Part shown: positions 9,060 to 17,249 of the stretch, piece by piece
Layout of the letters: the number at the start of each line of letters is the position of its first letter
How positions within the stretch are numbered: the first letter of the stretch is position 1
NCBI GenBank assembly: GCA_965197635.1
Contig: CBDANN010000006.1
Coordinates: 124,001 to 188,000, forward strand
Origin: Bin87 sp965197635
Lineage (GTDB): Bacteria; Chloroflexota; Dehalococcoidia; Lucifugimonadales; UBA3495
Length of the DNA stretch: 64,000 nt
Direction: 5' to 3'
Position numbers and translations under genes: made by a program
The notes under the pieces: model-generated
Seen by the model: only the letters and a program-made list of their open reading frames with translations
What the model was told of the DNA's origin: nothing
Databases searched by the model: none

Positions 9060-9857
9060 ATGTCTTCCCCGGGTCGACGAAAATCCCGCCAACGTGCCGA
9101 CCTGCTGCTGGTGGAGCGCGGTTTGGTGGAAAGTCGGGAGCAGGCCCAGGCCCTGATTATGGCCGGCGCGGTAGTCTCTCCCAGCGGCCCGGTGCAAAAG
9201 GCTGGCGCCTTTCTCCTCCCCGACACGCCCTTGGAAGTCCGGGAGCGGTTGCCCTACGTCAGCCGGGGCGGCCTGAAACTGGCCCGCGCCCTGGACAGGT
9301 GGGGACCGGAGTACACGATTACCTTGGATGGCATCACCGCGCTGGATGTGGGCGCGTCCACCGGCGGCTTTACCGACTGCCTGCTGCAGCGCGGCGTCAG
9401 TCGCGTGTACGCCTTGGACGTCGGCCGCGGCCAGCTGCATTACCGGCTCCGCCAGGACCCCCGCGTCGTCTGCATGGAGAAAGTGAACGCCCGCTATCCC
9501 TTTGAACTGCCGCAGCCGGTGGACTTGCTGGTGGCGGACGTTTCCTTCATCTCTCTCACGATGGCTTTGCCTGAACCCCTGTCTCACTTGCTTACCAACG
9601 GGTACGCGGTCGCTCTGGTCAAACCGCAGTTCGAGGCCCGCCGAGGTGAGGTTGGCCGTGGCGGCGTCATACGCGACGACGCCCTGCGCGATGAAATTTT
9701 GGGCCGAGTACAGGGTTGGCTGGCGGCACGCGACGATGTGGAGTTGTTGGACACGATCCCGTCTCCCATCACCGGCGATGCCGGCAATCGGGAGTTCCTG
9801 GTTTTGCTGCGAAAGCTAACCCCGGCGCCCGTCATTGCGCCATTGGGAAATTCCTAA
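9060..9857 (+). CDS. tlyA: TlyA family rRNA 2'-O-methyltransferase
   Basis: 265-residue S4-domain plus FtsJ-like methyltransferase. TlyA proteins methylate ribose 2'-OH groups in 16S and/or 23S rRNA using S-adenosylmethionine; in mycobacteria this governs capreomycin sensitivity. The start at 9060 lies just after the preceding stop (9049); an earlier in-frame ATG at 8976 lies inside that gene. Residues about 8-65 form the S4 RNA-binding domain (ADLLLVERGLVESREQAQ). The SAM-binding motif is DVGASTGGFTDCLLQRG. LLVADVSFIS and ALVKPQFEARRGEVGRGG carry the catalytic Asp and Lys expected of FtsJ-type enzymes. Length is normal for the family. Confidence 0.92.
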   Translation: MSSPGRRKSRQRADLLLVERGLVESREQAQALIMAGAVVSPSGPVQKAGAFLLPDTPLEVRERLPYVSRGGLKLARALDRWGPEYTITLDGITALDVGASTGGFTDCLLQRGVSRVYALDVGRGQLHYRLRQDPRVVCMEKVNARYPFELPQPVDLLVADVSFISLTMALPEPLSHLLTNGYAVALVKPQFEARRGEVGRGGVIRDDALRDEILGRVQGWLAARDDVELLDTIPSPITGDAGNREFLVLLRKLTPAPVIAPLGNS

Positions 9858-9899
9858 TACCATACCGGCGGGTTCCCCCACTGGAGAAGAGGAGCCGAC

Positions 9900-9920
9900 A
9901 TGAGCGGGACTAAACGATGA
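9900..9920 (+). other. Six-codon leader ORF overlapping the PaREP1 gene start
   Basis: An ATG at 9900, preceded by AGAAGAGGAG, opens a six-residue frame (MSGTKR). Its TGA stop shares ATGA with the start codon at 9917. The good ribosome site belongs to this mini-frame; the main gene has none of its own. It is either a translationally coupled leader or the trace of a frameshift at the gene's true start. Confidence 0.4.
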
Positions 9921-10300
9921 CTGCGCCCGAAGAAAAGACAGTCACCGAATACGTTGCCCAGGCGCTGGTATTTCTGCGGCAGTCTGACGCCGAATTTGGC
10001 GCCGGCGACCCCATACAGGGTTCGGAAAAACTCTACGGGGCTGCCACCCAGATAGTTATCGCCGCCGCCAAGCAGCGCGGCTGGCAGTACCGAACCCATC
10101 GCGCCACCAAAAATGCGGTCGTTCGATTGGAAGCGGAGTACAATGACCCATTGCTGGCCGCCGGATTTCTCGCCGCCGAAAAGTTCCACAAGAATTTCTT
10201 TCATGACGAGATGGAAGACTACGAAATCGTGGCCGACCGACCGATCGTCCACCGTTTTGTCAACCATCTGGTTGCGCTAATCAATGACTACGCGCCGTAG
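9917..10300 (+). CDS. PaREP1/HEPN-like domain protein
   Basis: 127-residue, largely alpha-helical protein resembling the PaREP1 (HEPN-related) family. Recognisable features are an N-terminal helix with AEFGAGDPIQGSEKLYGAATQ, then AAAKQRGWQYRTH, and a second half with FLAAEKFHKNFFHDEME. HEPN proteins include RNases and toxin components, but the canonical RxxxxH RNase motif is not clearly present and no nucleotidyltransferase antitoxin gene lies beside it, so I claim no function. The start codon overlaps a six-codon leader frame (ATGA). A related gene lies at 32160. Genes on either side are housekeeping or metabolic and give no hint. Confidence 0.7.
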   Translation: MTAPEEKTVTEYVAQALVFLRQSDAEFGAGDPIQGSEKLYGAATQIVIAAAKQRGWQYRTHRATKNAVVRLEAEYNDPLLAAGFLAAEKFHKNFFHDEMEDYEIVADRPIVHRFVNHLVALINDYAP

Positions 10301-10404
10301 GCGTACCCCGACAGTCTCTGCTTTGACCGAAGTGACCGCGCCGCCGGCCCAATCTGTTCGTTAATGGCCATCATCAAAAGGGACGCTACAAAAAGGAGCA
10401 TTCC

Positions 10405-10728
10405 ATGTACGTACTGCGTAGAATCTTCAAGACCAAGCCCGGCGAGGCCCGGCGAGTTGCCAGCCTGCTGCAGAAGCAGGGCCAGATTTTCCACGACGCC
10501 GGCCAACGCAGCGAAATCCGGGTATATTTCAACGGGGCGACCACTCCGGCAGAACAGAACGTTGTCATTCTCGAATGGACTGACGAGGCCTTGATGTCGC
10601 CCATGCGGGGTGAGAATCAGCTGCCCCCGGCGGCCCTTGAAGTCGGCGCGCAGATCGGGCCGCTGGTTGAGAGCAACCACATCGAATTCTGGGAGCTGAT
10701 GTCGCCGGACAAGATGATGGACGTTTAG
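10405..10728 (+). CDS. Small ABM/NIPSNAP-like protein, function unknown
   Basis: 107-residue soluble protein starting at 10405 after an AAAAGGAG ribosome site. MYVLRRIFKTKPGEARRVAS and the later VVILEWTDEAL resemble the beta-alpha-beta halves of a ferredoxin-like dimeric alpha/beta barrel (antibiotic biosynthesis monooxygenase or NIPSNAP type). No catalytic residue can be assigned. It lies 28 bp before the CinA-like gene and may be co-transcribed with it. The fold assignment is tentative; the gene itself looks real from its ribosome site, spacing and composition. Confidence 0.7.
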   Translation: MYVLRRIFKTKPGEARRVASLLQKQGQIFHDAGQRSEIRVYFNGATTPAEQNVVILEWTDEALMSPMRGENQLPPAALEVGAQIGPLVESNHIEFWELMSPDKMMDV

Positions 10729-10756
10729 ATGCTGACGCTTTTCAGGAGGCAGAATC

Positions 10757-11227
10757 GTGGAAGTGCAACAGGTGGCAGAGATCCTTTTGGAGCGCGGGCA
10801 AACGGTGTCGGTTGCCGAAGCCTGCACCAACGGTCTGCTGGGATACACGCTGGGAACCATACCGGGAGCGTCCCGCTTTTTCCCCGGTGGCGTCGTCGCC
10901 TACACCGGCGGCCTGAAGGAGAAAATCCTTGGCGTGCCTGACGAACTCTACGAGACCGCCGGCAGCGTGAGCCGCGAGATGGCCGTCGCCATGGCCCGGG
11001 GCGCTCTGGAGCTCACCGGCACCGACTACGCGCTGTCCACCACCGGAGTGACCGGGCCGGCGGCCGGTCGCAGCGGGCTGCCCATCGGCACCTTCTGGAT
11101 TGGGTTGGCCGTGAAAGGCGGCGAGGACGCGGCCATTGAAATCCGTGTCGGAGGCGACCGGGACGCCACCAAGCATGGCGCGGTCCAAGCCGCCATCGAC
11201 TTGCTGGGCAACCAATTGACCGCCTAA
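10757..11227 (+). CDS. CinA C-terminal (PncC-like) family protein, catalytic Ser replaced
   Basis: 156-residue stand-alone CinA_C domain. In bacteria this domain (PncC) deamidates nicotinamide mononucleotide to recycle NAD. The GTG start at 10757 follows a perfect AGGAGG (10744-10749). Family features present: YTGGLKEKILGV, with the Tyr and Lys (residues 49 and 54) expected near the active site, then SVSREMAVAMARGAL, STTGVTGPAAG and GTFWIGLAV. The usual AES-C-TGG motif reads AEACTNG (residues 20-26), so the serine usually taken as nucleophile is Ala22 and a conserved glycine is Asn25. The protein may be inactive as an amidase or may use another mechanism. The frame is otherwise intact. Confidence 0.88.
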   Translation: MEVQQVAEILLERGQTVSVAEACTNGLLGYTLGTIPGASRFFPGGVVAYTGGLKEKILGVPDELYETAGSVSREMAVAMARGALELTGTDYALSTTGVTGPAAGRSGLPIGTFWIGLAVKGGEDAAIEIRVGGDRDATKHGAVQAAIDLLGNQLTA

Positions 11228-11264
11228 TCTGCGGTCACCAAAATTTCTGCCAAGAGGTTTCTCG

Positions 11265-12284
11265 ATGAAGTTCGGAGTTTCCCTTTCCGCCATCGCCCAG
11301 CAGCCGGCCGGCGCTGATATGCAGCAGGCCTTTGCCGACATCTGCTCTTACGTCGGCGCCGCGCGCGATTTGGGTTTTGACATGGTCTATCAAGGCCAGC
11401 ACTACCTGACTGACCCCTACCAGCAATTGCAGACCATGCCCTTGTTGGCCCGTATTTCAGCGGAGGCCCAGGGCATGGGCTTGGTGGCGACGCTGCTGGT
11501 GCCCCTGCACCACCCGGTCGATTTGGCGGAACGGGTTGCGACCATGGACATCATCACGGGTGGGAACTTCACCCTGAGCGCCGCATTGGGCTACCGGGAT
11601 GAGGAATACGACAACTTCGGCGTTCCGCGCCGCACTCGGGTAAGCCGCTACCTCGAATGCCTGGAGGCCATGCGTCTCCTGTGGTCGGGCGAAAAGGTGA
11701 ATTACGAGGGACAGTATTTCCGCCTCCGGGACGCCCAGCTCATGTTGCGCCCCGTGCAGCAACCCCACCCGCCCGTTTGGGTGGCCGCCAACAGCGACGC
11801 TGCCATCACCCGGGCGGCCCGGCTGGGCTACACCTGGTACGTGAACCCCCACGCCAGGTTCGACACCATCAGCCAACAGGTCGAGATGTATCACGAGGCC
11901 GCCGGAGCCGCCAATTCCGGCGCGCCGGAACGTCTGCCCCTGGGCCGGGAGGTATTCGTCGGACGCACCCACGAGGAAGCCTTCGCCAGCGCCGCGCCAT
12001 ACCTGGGTGGCAAGTACGAAGCCTACGCCCAGTGGGGCCAGGACAAGGCTCTACCAGGCGACGAAAACTTCCGAGAACCCTTCGACGATCTGGCCCGCGA
12101 CCGCTTCGTGATCGGCAGTCCCGACGAGGTTGTGGAGGAACTCAGCCGCTACCGTGAGCTGGGCATGTCCCACGGCTGCTTCCGCATGATGTGGCCCGGT
12201 ATGCCGCTGCAGGATGGCATCGCCAACCTGGAATTGTTCGCCGAGCGGGTGGCCCCGCATCTGCGGGAAGGACAAACTAACTGA
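11265..12284 (+). CDS. LLM class (luciferase-like) flavin-dependent oxidoreductase
   Basis: 339-residue TIM-barrel protein of the bacterial luciferase-like monooxygenase family; members use reduced FMN or F420. The ATG at 11265 follows AAGAGG. Recognisable blocks: the N-terminal strand MKFGVSLS, then VATLLVPLHHPVDLAERVAT and the LSAALGYRDEEYDNFGV region, which usually contacts the cofactor phosphate, the YFRLRDAQLMLRPVQQPHPP block, and VIGSPDEVVEELSRYRELGM near the C-terminus. The substrate cannot be told from sequence; such enzymes are often expanded in marine and soil Chloroflexota. It is convergent with the membrane protein gene ending at 12288, with only 3 bp between the stops. Confidence 0.92.
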   Translation: MKFGVSLSAIAQQPAGADMQQAFADICSYVGAARDLGFDMVYQGQHYLTDPYQQLQTMPLLARISAEAQGMGLVATLLVPLHHPVDLAERVATMDIITGGNFTLSAALGYRDEEYDNFGVPRRTRVSRYLECLEAMRLLWSGEKVNYEGQYFRLRDAQLMLRPVQQPHPPVWVAANSDAAITRAARLGYTWYVNPHARFDTISQQVEMYHEAAGAANSGAPERLPLGREVFVGRTHEEAFASAAPYLGGKYEAYAQWGQDKALPGDENFREPFDDLARDRFVIGSPDEVVEELSRYRELGMSHGCFRMMWPGMPLQDGIANLELFAERVAPHLREGQTN

Positions 12285-12287
12285 GAA

Positions 12288-12680
12288 TTAGCGTCGCAAT
12301 CTGGCAAAGATGATCCGGATAAGCCGGACAACCCCAACAAGAGCAAAGGCTATCAACGCGAGATAGAACGTATATGCAACTACGATTGCCAGCAGAATGG
12401 AGTTTTCACCCGAAAGGATAATTAGGGTTCCGGCATACCCGAACATAGCAGTCAGCACACTGGCCAAAGATACCAACTGATCATCGTTCGTCCCCAAAGT
12501 TGGAAAGACAGCTGCGAACAAAATGCTTGCAGCAATCAACAGTAGGGCAGTCCCTTGACCGCGTTGAAGGTCGGCTGCCATGGTAGAGCTAATCTGTGGA
12601 GCGACCAACACACCTATGCCCAATACGGTTAACCCGGCAACCCAAATCCACCCTAACAGAACCCAGTCGCTCGCGGTCAC
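12288..12680 (-). CDS. Small membrane protein, function unknown
   Basis: 130-residue protein with about four hydrophobic segments (roughly residues 5-27, 44-61, 70-90 and 97-118) and a basic C-terminus (RLIRIIFARLRR), typical of a small inner-membrane protein. The GTG start at 12680 overlaps the TGA of the upstream membrane gene (GTGA), so the two are probably translationally coupled and may form a complex. I recognise no family. Confidence 0.7.
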   Translation of the reverse strand: MTASDWVLLGWIWVAGLTVLGIGVLVAPQISSTMAADLQRGQGTALLLIAASILFAAVFPTLGTNDDQLVSLASVLTAMFGYAGTLIILSGENSILLAIVVAYTFYLALIAFALVGVVRLIRIIFARLRR

Positions 12681-12973
12681 CCCGGGTTGCTCCGGCTCTC
12701 ATCATCCCGATTAGAATTTTGTGGCTCACTTGCGTTCCACAAAATTCTAGTTGCCAATACCGTAGTTACTATGGCCATTACAGATGCCGGCAAAAGCACC
12801 AGCAACTTGAACGCCGCTCCACCTTCCCTAATTGCCAGCTTCAATGCGTCATTGACCGCCGGGACAGCCAAAAATACTGCGACAGTTATGCCCATGGCCA
12901 AGCAAATCGGAATCGCGGTTGCCACCACACGCAGAGCAGTATATTTGCCACCGGATATTGGTCCCACCGCCAT
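12677..12973 (-). CDS. Small membrane protein, function unknown (coupled to next gene)
   Basis: 98-residue protein with hydrophobic segments near residues 14-38 and 52-75. I choose the ATG at 12973 because GGAGG lies nine bases before it; a TTG at 12991 in the same frame lies upstream of that site. Its stop overlaps the GTG of the following membrane gene by four bases. It begins 50 bp after the penicillin-acylase-type gene and may be in the same operon. The C-terminus is polar (NASEPQNSNRDDESRSN). Family not recognised. Confidence 0.65.
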   Translation of the reverse strand: MAVGPISGGKYTALRVVATAIPICLAMGITVAVFLAVPAVNDALKLAIREGGAAFKLLVLLPASVMAIVTTVLATRILWNASEPQNSNRDDESRSNPG

Positions 12974-13023
12974 ATCGCTAGACCTCCACAAACACCCGGA
13001 CTCATCCTACCATATCCCCCGCT

Positions 13024-15381
13024 TTAGACCGGCCTCAGACGTTGTGCCGTCTTCGCGGCTGCCTCGACCCGCTCCCAGTCATACACCATCGGCGCCATCC
13101 GAACATGGCTCCACATCTCCGACTGGTCGGCAAAGTTCGGGCTGCCCGGATGCCCCGACGCTCCCAGCGGCACGGCCCACAGCGACCGTTCCCAGTTCGC
13201 CGGGTCGTAGGCGTACCGAAACACGGACAGCCCGCCCACCGTAGCCAAATCTCCCGGAGCGTATGAGCCGGCCCAGGGCGTGTCGCCGTCGCCGCCGGTA
13301 GGAATCTCCGGCGGGTCCAGCAGAGCGCCGAGTTCGGGCATAGCCATGGAGAGCGGGTGCTGAGGCCGTGCCCGATGTACCCGGTTCCAACGCCACCCGT
13401 TGACATCCGGGCCGAGCTTGGCCTTCAACGTGCGTACTCCTTCTTCCAGCGCGGATGCCAAAACCTCCGGCCAGTCTATGCCGTCCGGCAGCAGGTCGGT
13501 ATCACCCGCGCTCATCCCGTCGGTCAGTAGATTCTTGAAACGGTTGAGGAAAACGCCCCGTCCCCGGTCAACGGGCTGCCACGCCAGCGCCGCCACATCC
13601 TCGCCGAAGTTATGCTTCAGCAGCCGCCAAAGCAAAGCGTCACGCATCGCGCTGTAGATGGTCGGTTCCACGGCCTCCGGATCCATGCTGCCTGACCATT
13701 TCTGCAACCGTCGCAAGGCGTCCGCAGCCGTGGGTTCCTGGGGCGGAGCAACACCGGCAAGGGCCACAACGTATGCTTGGGCGGGTATCGACAGCCGCTC
13801 GGAGTGGATACGGCTCATGTCCACGGCGGCCGGATTGGCGATCCTCTGCACTCCGTCGGCCACGCGCATGGCGCGATAGCCGGGCGCAAAGTCCATCGAG
13901 ATGTAATAGGGATAGTCCGCCCCCACTGGTCGATTGTTCGCAGTCACGACGTAGCCCTGGGGCGGGTTGATGTTGCGGGGCATCTCTTTGAAAGGAATGC
14001 TGCCCTGCCATTCGTGCTGACCGTCCCAACCGGGCACCGGCAAGGGTGCGGGAACGTCGCCCGGCCGGCGGGGAATTTCACCACGACACTGGTAGCCAAA
14101 ATTGCCGTGAACGTCGGCCATGACAAAGTTGTTCACCGGATCTACCCAACCATCCATGGCGTCGGCGAGTTCATTGACACTGGTGGCTTCAAGCATCATC
14201 GGCAGGATGTCAGTCCACGGGTCGCCGCCGTCACCGGCGGTGTAGCGAAGCGCCAGGCCGTAGCCGGACATCGGATCGCCACCCACCACCGGCCCATGAT
14301 GGGTGGCCCAGGTACGCATATGGACGTCGTCGCCATCCCGAACCTTGATTACCTCGTCGCGCACGTCGGCGTTGAACCATACATCCTGATTCTGGTAGAG
14401 CGACGGATCGGCGTCGTTAAACCGCTCGATGTAAAGATCCTGGTAGTCAGCGGCGGTGTGGGTGACACACCAGGCCACCCATGCGTTGTGCCCGAAGTGC
14501 GGGAAACCGGGTACGCCGGCGAAAGAATTGCCAATCACGTCGAATGTGTCGCAGGACAAGTGGTTCTGATAATAGACGCTGGGCGTATCCAACCCCCGGT
14601 GGCTGTCCCCGGCAACCAGCGGTCCGCCCGTAGCGGTTCGTTGCGGGCCGATGGCCCACGAGTTTGAACCGCTGTCCATCTCCCCGATCAGGTTCAGATT
14701 GGCCGCGTGTTCCAGCAATTGCGCCAGCCCCACGTCCACCGCGCCGTCGTAGTCCGCGCCGGTAGGAATGATGACGGGTTGCCCCGGCGGGTAGGACGGA
14801 AACAGCGCGGCGGCGCGCTCCGGTCCCAGCGCTTTGACCAGTCGGGCGCGCCACGCTTTGGTCTCGAACACGCCCATGAATATGTGCCGAACCTTGTAGA
14901 TAGCGAGGCTGTGCCACGGTTCCCACCGTTCGGGTTCGATGCCGGCAATCGCATACTCCGCGGGCCAGGGTGCGTCGCTATCCATAAACGCGTTGACGCC
15001 GGCGGCGTAAGCGTCCAACATCGATTTAGCCCTCGGCCCCGCTGCTGCGTAATCGGCTCTGGCGGCGTCTTCCAGCCGGTGCCGACGCATCTGCATATCC
15101 TGGCCCACCGTGGATTTGCCCGCAGCCTCAGCCCAGCGACCCACCGCGCGCCTCCGGTCGTATTCCATCGCCCACAATCGGTCCTGAGCCGTGACGAAAC
15201 CTTGGGCAAACCATGCGTCATGCTCGTTGGCGGCGCGGACATGGGGTATTCCCCACTCGTCCCGCCAGACGCGGACGGTTGCCCGGAGGCCCGCTAGCGT
15301 GATCTCACCATCCAGAGGCGGGACCGCCGCTTTCAGATCGGCTGCGGTGAGATTGGCTTGATTGGCTACGGCGGTGGTCAT
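13024..15381 (-). CDS. Penicillin acylase family Ntn hydrolase
   Basis: 785-residue protein of the penicillin G acylase/acyl-homoserine-lactone acylase superfamily. Members hydrolyse amide bonds after self-cleaving into alpha and beta chains. I start at the ATG at 15381, with GGAG ahead of it; the open frame runs further up to 15747, but that part has no family features. Seen: VRVWRDEWGIPHVRA near residue 35 and QGFVTAQDRLWAMEYDRR, both typical of the alpha chain, then GSNSWAIGPQRTATGGPLVA, where Ser239 is the expected new N-terminal nucleophile of the beta chain. GYVVTANNRPVG supplies the conserved Asn-containing region. No clear signal peptide. A possible operator (15458-15471) lies upstream, shared with the divergent TPP enzyme. 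Confidence 0.9.
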   Translation of the reverse strand: MTTAVANQANLTAADLKAAVPPLDGEITLAGLRATVRVWRDEWGIPHVRAANEHDAWFAQGFVTAQDRLWAMEYDRRRAVGRWAEAAGKSTVGQDMQMRRHRLEDAARADYAAAGPRAKSMLDAYAAGVNAFMDSDAPWPAEYAIAGIEPERWEPWHSLAIYKVRHIFMGVFETKAWRARLVKALGPERAAALFPSYPPGQPVIIPTGADYDGAVDVGLAQLLEHAANLNLIGEMDSGSNSWAIGPQRTATGGPLVAGDSHRGLDTPSVYYQNHLSCDTFDVIGNSFAGVPGFPHFGHNAWVAWCVTHTAADYQDLYIERFNDADPSLYQNQDVWFNADVRDEVIKVRDGDDVHMRTWATHHGPVVGGDPMSGYGLALRYTAGDGGDPWTDILPMMLEATSVNELADAMDGWVDPVNNFVMADVHGNFGYQCRGEIPRRPGDVPAPLPVPGWDGQHEWQGSIPFKEMPRNINPPQGYVVTANNRPVGADYPYYISMDFAPGYRAMRVADGVQRIANPAAVDMSRIHSERLSIPAQAYVVALAGVAPPQEPTAADALRRLQKWSGSMDPEAVEPTIYSAMRDALLWRLLKHNFGEDVAALAWQPVDRGRGVFLNRFKNLLTDGMSAGDTDLLPDGIDWPEVLASALEEGVRTLKAKLGPDVNGWRWNRVHRARPQHPLSMAMPELGALLDPPEIPTGGDGDTPWAGSYAPGDLATVGGLSVFRYAYDPANWERSLWAVPLGASGHPGSPNFADQSEMWSHVRMAPMVYDWERVEAAAKTAQRLRPV

Positions 15382-15433
15382 GATTGATAACTCCGTATCC
15401 GGTTGGTGTCGAAACTTTGCCGGGGACATTCGC

Positions 15434-15471
15434 ATTATAGTGGCGCCGACCCCGGCCCGGACAGTTGTCCG
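15434..15471 (-). promoter_or_regulatory. Promoter of the acylase gene with overlapping inverted repeat
   Basis: On the minus strand a perfect TATAAT (15439-15434) lies 52 bp before the acylase start. No good -35 is visible. Where one would fall (about 15462-15457) there is an inverted repeat, CGGACA-GT-TGTCCG (15458-15471). A poor -35 beside an operator-like repeat suggests an activator or repressor site. TATACT at 15492-15497 could serve the plus-strand TPP gene. Confidence 0.45.
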
Positions 15472-15544
15472 TCCCATTGCGGCCCCGATGTTATACTTGC
15501 GCCGTCCAATATGTGCCAACCACAACCTGCGATGAGGTATCACC

Positions 15545-17191
15545 GTGCAAACCATTGACGCAATCGCGGAAATATTGAAACGGGAAGGTGTGAAGTACCT
15601 TTCCTGTTTCCCCACCACCCCCGTCATTGAAGCCTGCGCCGCCGCCGGCATCCGGCCCATCATCTGCCGCCAGGAGCGCGTCGGCGTCGGAATTGCCGAC
15701 GGATACAGCCGCGTCACCAACGGCCGGCCCCCCGGCGTGTTCGCCATGCAGTACGGCCCCGGAGCCGAAAACGCCTACTCCGGCGTGGCCACGTCTTTTT
15801 CCGACTCGGTGCCCATCCTGCTGTTGCCCCTGGGCCATCCCCGCGAGCGTCAGGGCGTGTTCCCAATGTTCGACTCCATCGAAAGCTTCGCCAGCGTTAC
15901 CAAGCACCTGGAGCGCCTGAACCTGTCCGGCAGCACCAGCCAGGTGATGCGCCGCGCCGTCAACGCCCTGTACACCGGCCGCCCCGGCCCGTCTATGGTT
16001 GAGATTCCCGCCGACGTGGCCCTGGAAGAAGTCTCTGAGGAGGCTTTCTACTGGGGTGGCAACGTCCGGCGCTCCGCATCGCAGGCCGACCCCGACGATG
16101 TTGAGGCCGCCGCCCGCGCCCTTTGCGGCGCGACCTATCCCGTCATCCACGCGGGCCAGGGCGTCATGTACGCCGAGGCCACCGACGAACTGGTCGAACT
16201 GGCTGAACTGCTGTCCGCTCCCGTGATGACCACCCTGCTGGGCAAGAGCGGGTTCCCCGAACTGCATCCCCTTGCCTTGGGCAGCGGCTCCGGCGTCATG
16301 TCCGGCACCGTGTACCATTTCATGCGTCGCTCCGACGTGATTTTCGGTGTGGGATCCAGCTTCACCAAGCACGGCATGTCCATGAACTTGCCGGCGGGCA
16401 AAACCCTGATCCAGAACACCAACGATCCACGGGACCTCAATAAGGACTACGACGTGCAGTTCCCGGTCATCGGCGATGCCAAGTTGGCCCTCCGTCAAAT
16501 GATCGACGCTTGTCGCGAAATCGTCGGCGACACCCGTCGCGACAACGCTGAGATCACTGGCGAGATCGAGACTGTCCGGTCGGCATGGCTGGCCCAATGG
16601 GAGCACAAGACCACCGCCGGCGGGCCGCTGGTCAACCCCTACCGGGTCATCACCGATTTCCAGCAGGCTGTCCCGTCCGCCGAAGCCATCATCACCCATG
16701 ATTCCGGTAGCCCCCGTGACCAGATCACTCCGTTCTATCGCTCCGGCGGCCCCCGCACTTACCTTGGTTGGGGCAAGTCCCACGGCCTCGGCACCGGACT
16801 GGGTTTGGTAATTGGAGCCAAGCTGGCCGACCCCGATAAGATGTGCGTCAACTTCATGGGCGACGCCGCCTTCGGCATGGTGGGCTTGGACTTCGAGACC
16901 GCCGTCAGGAGCGGCGTTCCGATTACCACCGTCGTCCTGAACAACTCCACCATGGCCGTCGAAACGAACGCGATGCAACGCTCCCACGATCTCTACAACA
17001 CCCGCGACCTCGGCGGCAACTACGCCGACTTGGGCCGCGCCATGGGCGGCTATGCTGAGCGCATCACCGATCCGGACGACATAATCCCCGCCTTCCAGCG
17101 CGCCCGCCAGCAGAATGAGAACGGCAACGCCGTGCTCCTGGAGTTCATCACCAACGCGGAGATCGACTACTCCCACCGGCGAGCTTTCTAA
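15545..17191 (+). CDS. Thiamine-diphosphate-dependent enzyme (acetolactate synthase-like)
   Basis: 548-residue three-domain TPP enzyme of the acetolactate synthase/benzoylformate decarboxylase group. GTG start at 15545 after GATGAGG. The N-terminal Pyr domain contains CRQERVGVGIADGYSR, whose Glu activates the TPP aminopyrimidine. The central domain runs from about residue 190 to 330. The C-terminal PP domain contains the Mg/TPP motif MGDAAFGM followed by VVLNNSTMA. FAD-site features of true acetolactate synthases are not obvious, so a decarboxylase or related lyase is also possible. It is divergent from the acylase gene and followed by a good hairpin terminator (17208-17232). Confidence 0.88.
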   Translation: MQTIDAIAEILKREGVKYLSCFPTTPVIEACAAAGIRPIICRQERVGVGIADGYSRVTNGRPPGVFAMQYGPGAENAYSGVATSFSDSVPILLLPLGHPRERQGVFPMFDSIESFASVTKHLERLNLSGSTSQVMRRAVNALYTGRPGPSMVEIPADVALEEVSEEAFYWGGNVRRSASQADPDDVEAAARALCGATYPVIHAGQGVMYAEATDELVELAELLSAPVMTTLLGKSGFPELHPLALGSGSGVMSGTVYHFMRRSDVIFGVGSSFTKHGMSMNLPAGKTLIQNTNDPRDLNKDYDVQFPVIGDAKLALRQMIDACREIVGDTRRDNAEITGEIETVRSAWLAQWEHKTTAGGPLVNPYRVITDFQQAVPSAEAIITHDSGSPRDQITPFYRSGGPRTYLGWGKSHGLGTGLGLVIGAKLADPDKMCVNFMGDAAFGMVGLDFETAVRSGVPITTVVLNNSTMAVETNAMQRSHDLYNTRDLGGNYADLGRAMGGYAERITDPDDIIPAFQRARQQNENGNAVLLEFITNAEIDYSHRRAF

Positions 17192-17207
17192 CCGTCATTC
17201 GCGGTTA

Positions 17208-17240
17208 GGGGCGATCACTCGGTGGTCGCCCCGATTTCGT
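17208..17240 (+). terminator. Rho-independent terminator after the TPP enzyme gene
   Basis: GGGGCGATCAC (17208-17218) pairs with GTGGTCGCCCC (17222-17232) with one wobble and a 3-base loop, followed by GATTTCGTTTC. It begins 17 bp after the stop. The arm belongs to the TAGGGGC-type palindrome family seen elsewhere in the window. Confidence 0.7.
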
Positions 17241-17249
17241 TTCACCCGG

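Noticed and set aside
15382..15747. N-terminal extension of the acylase
   Set aside because: It covers the promoter and inverted repeat and the start region of the divergent gene; the family likeness starts after the ATG at 15381.
15491..17176. Open frame of 561 codons on the minus strand
   Set aside because: Antisense to the TPP enzyme gene, whose motifs (catalytic Glu, GDA...NN) are unmistakable; the antisense protein is low-complexity His/Gly/Val-rich.
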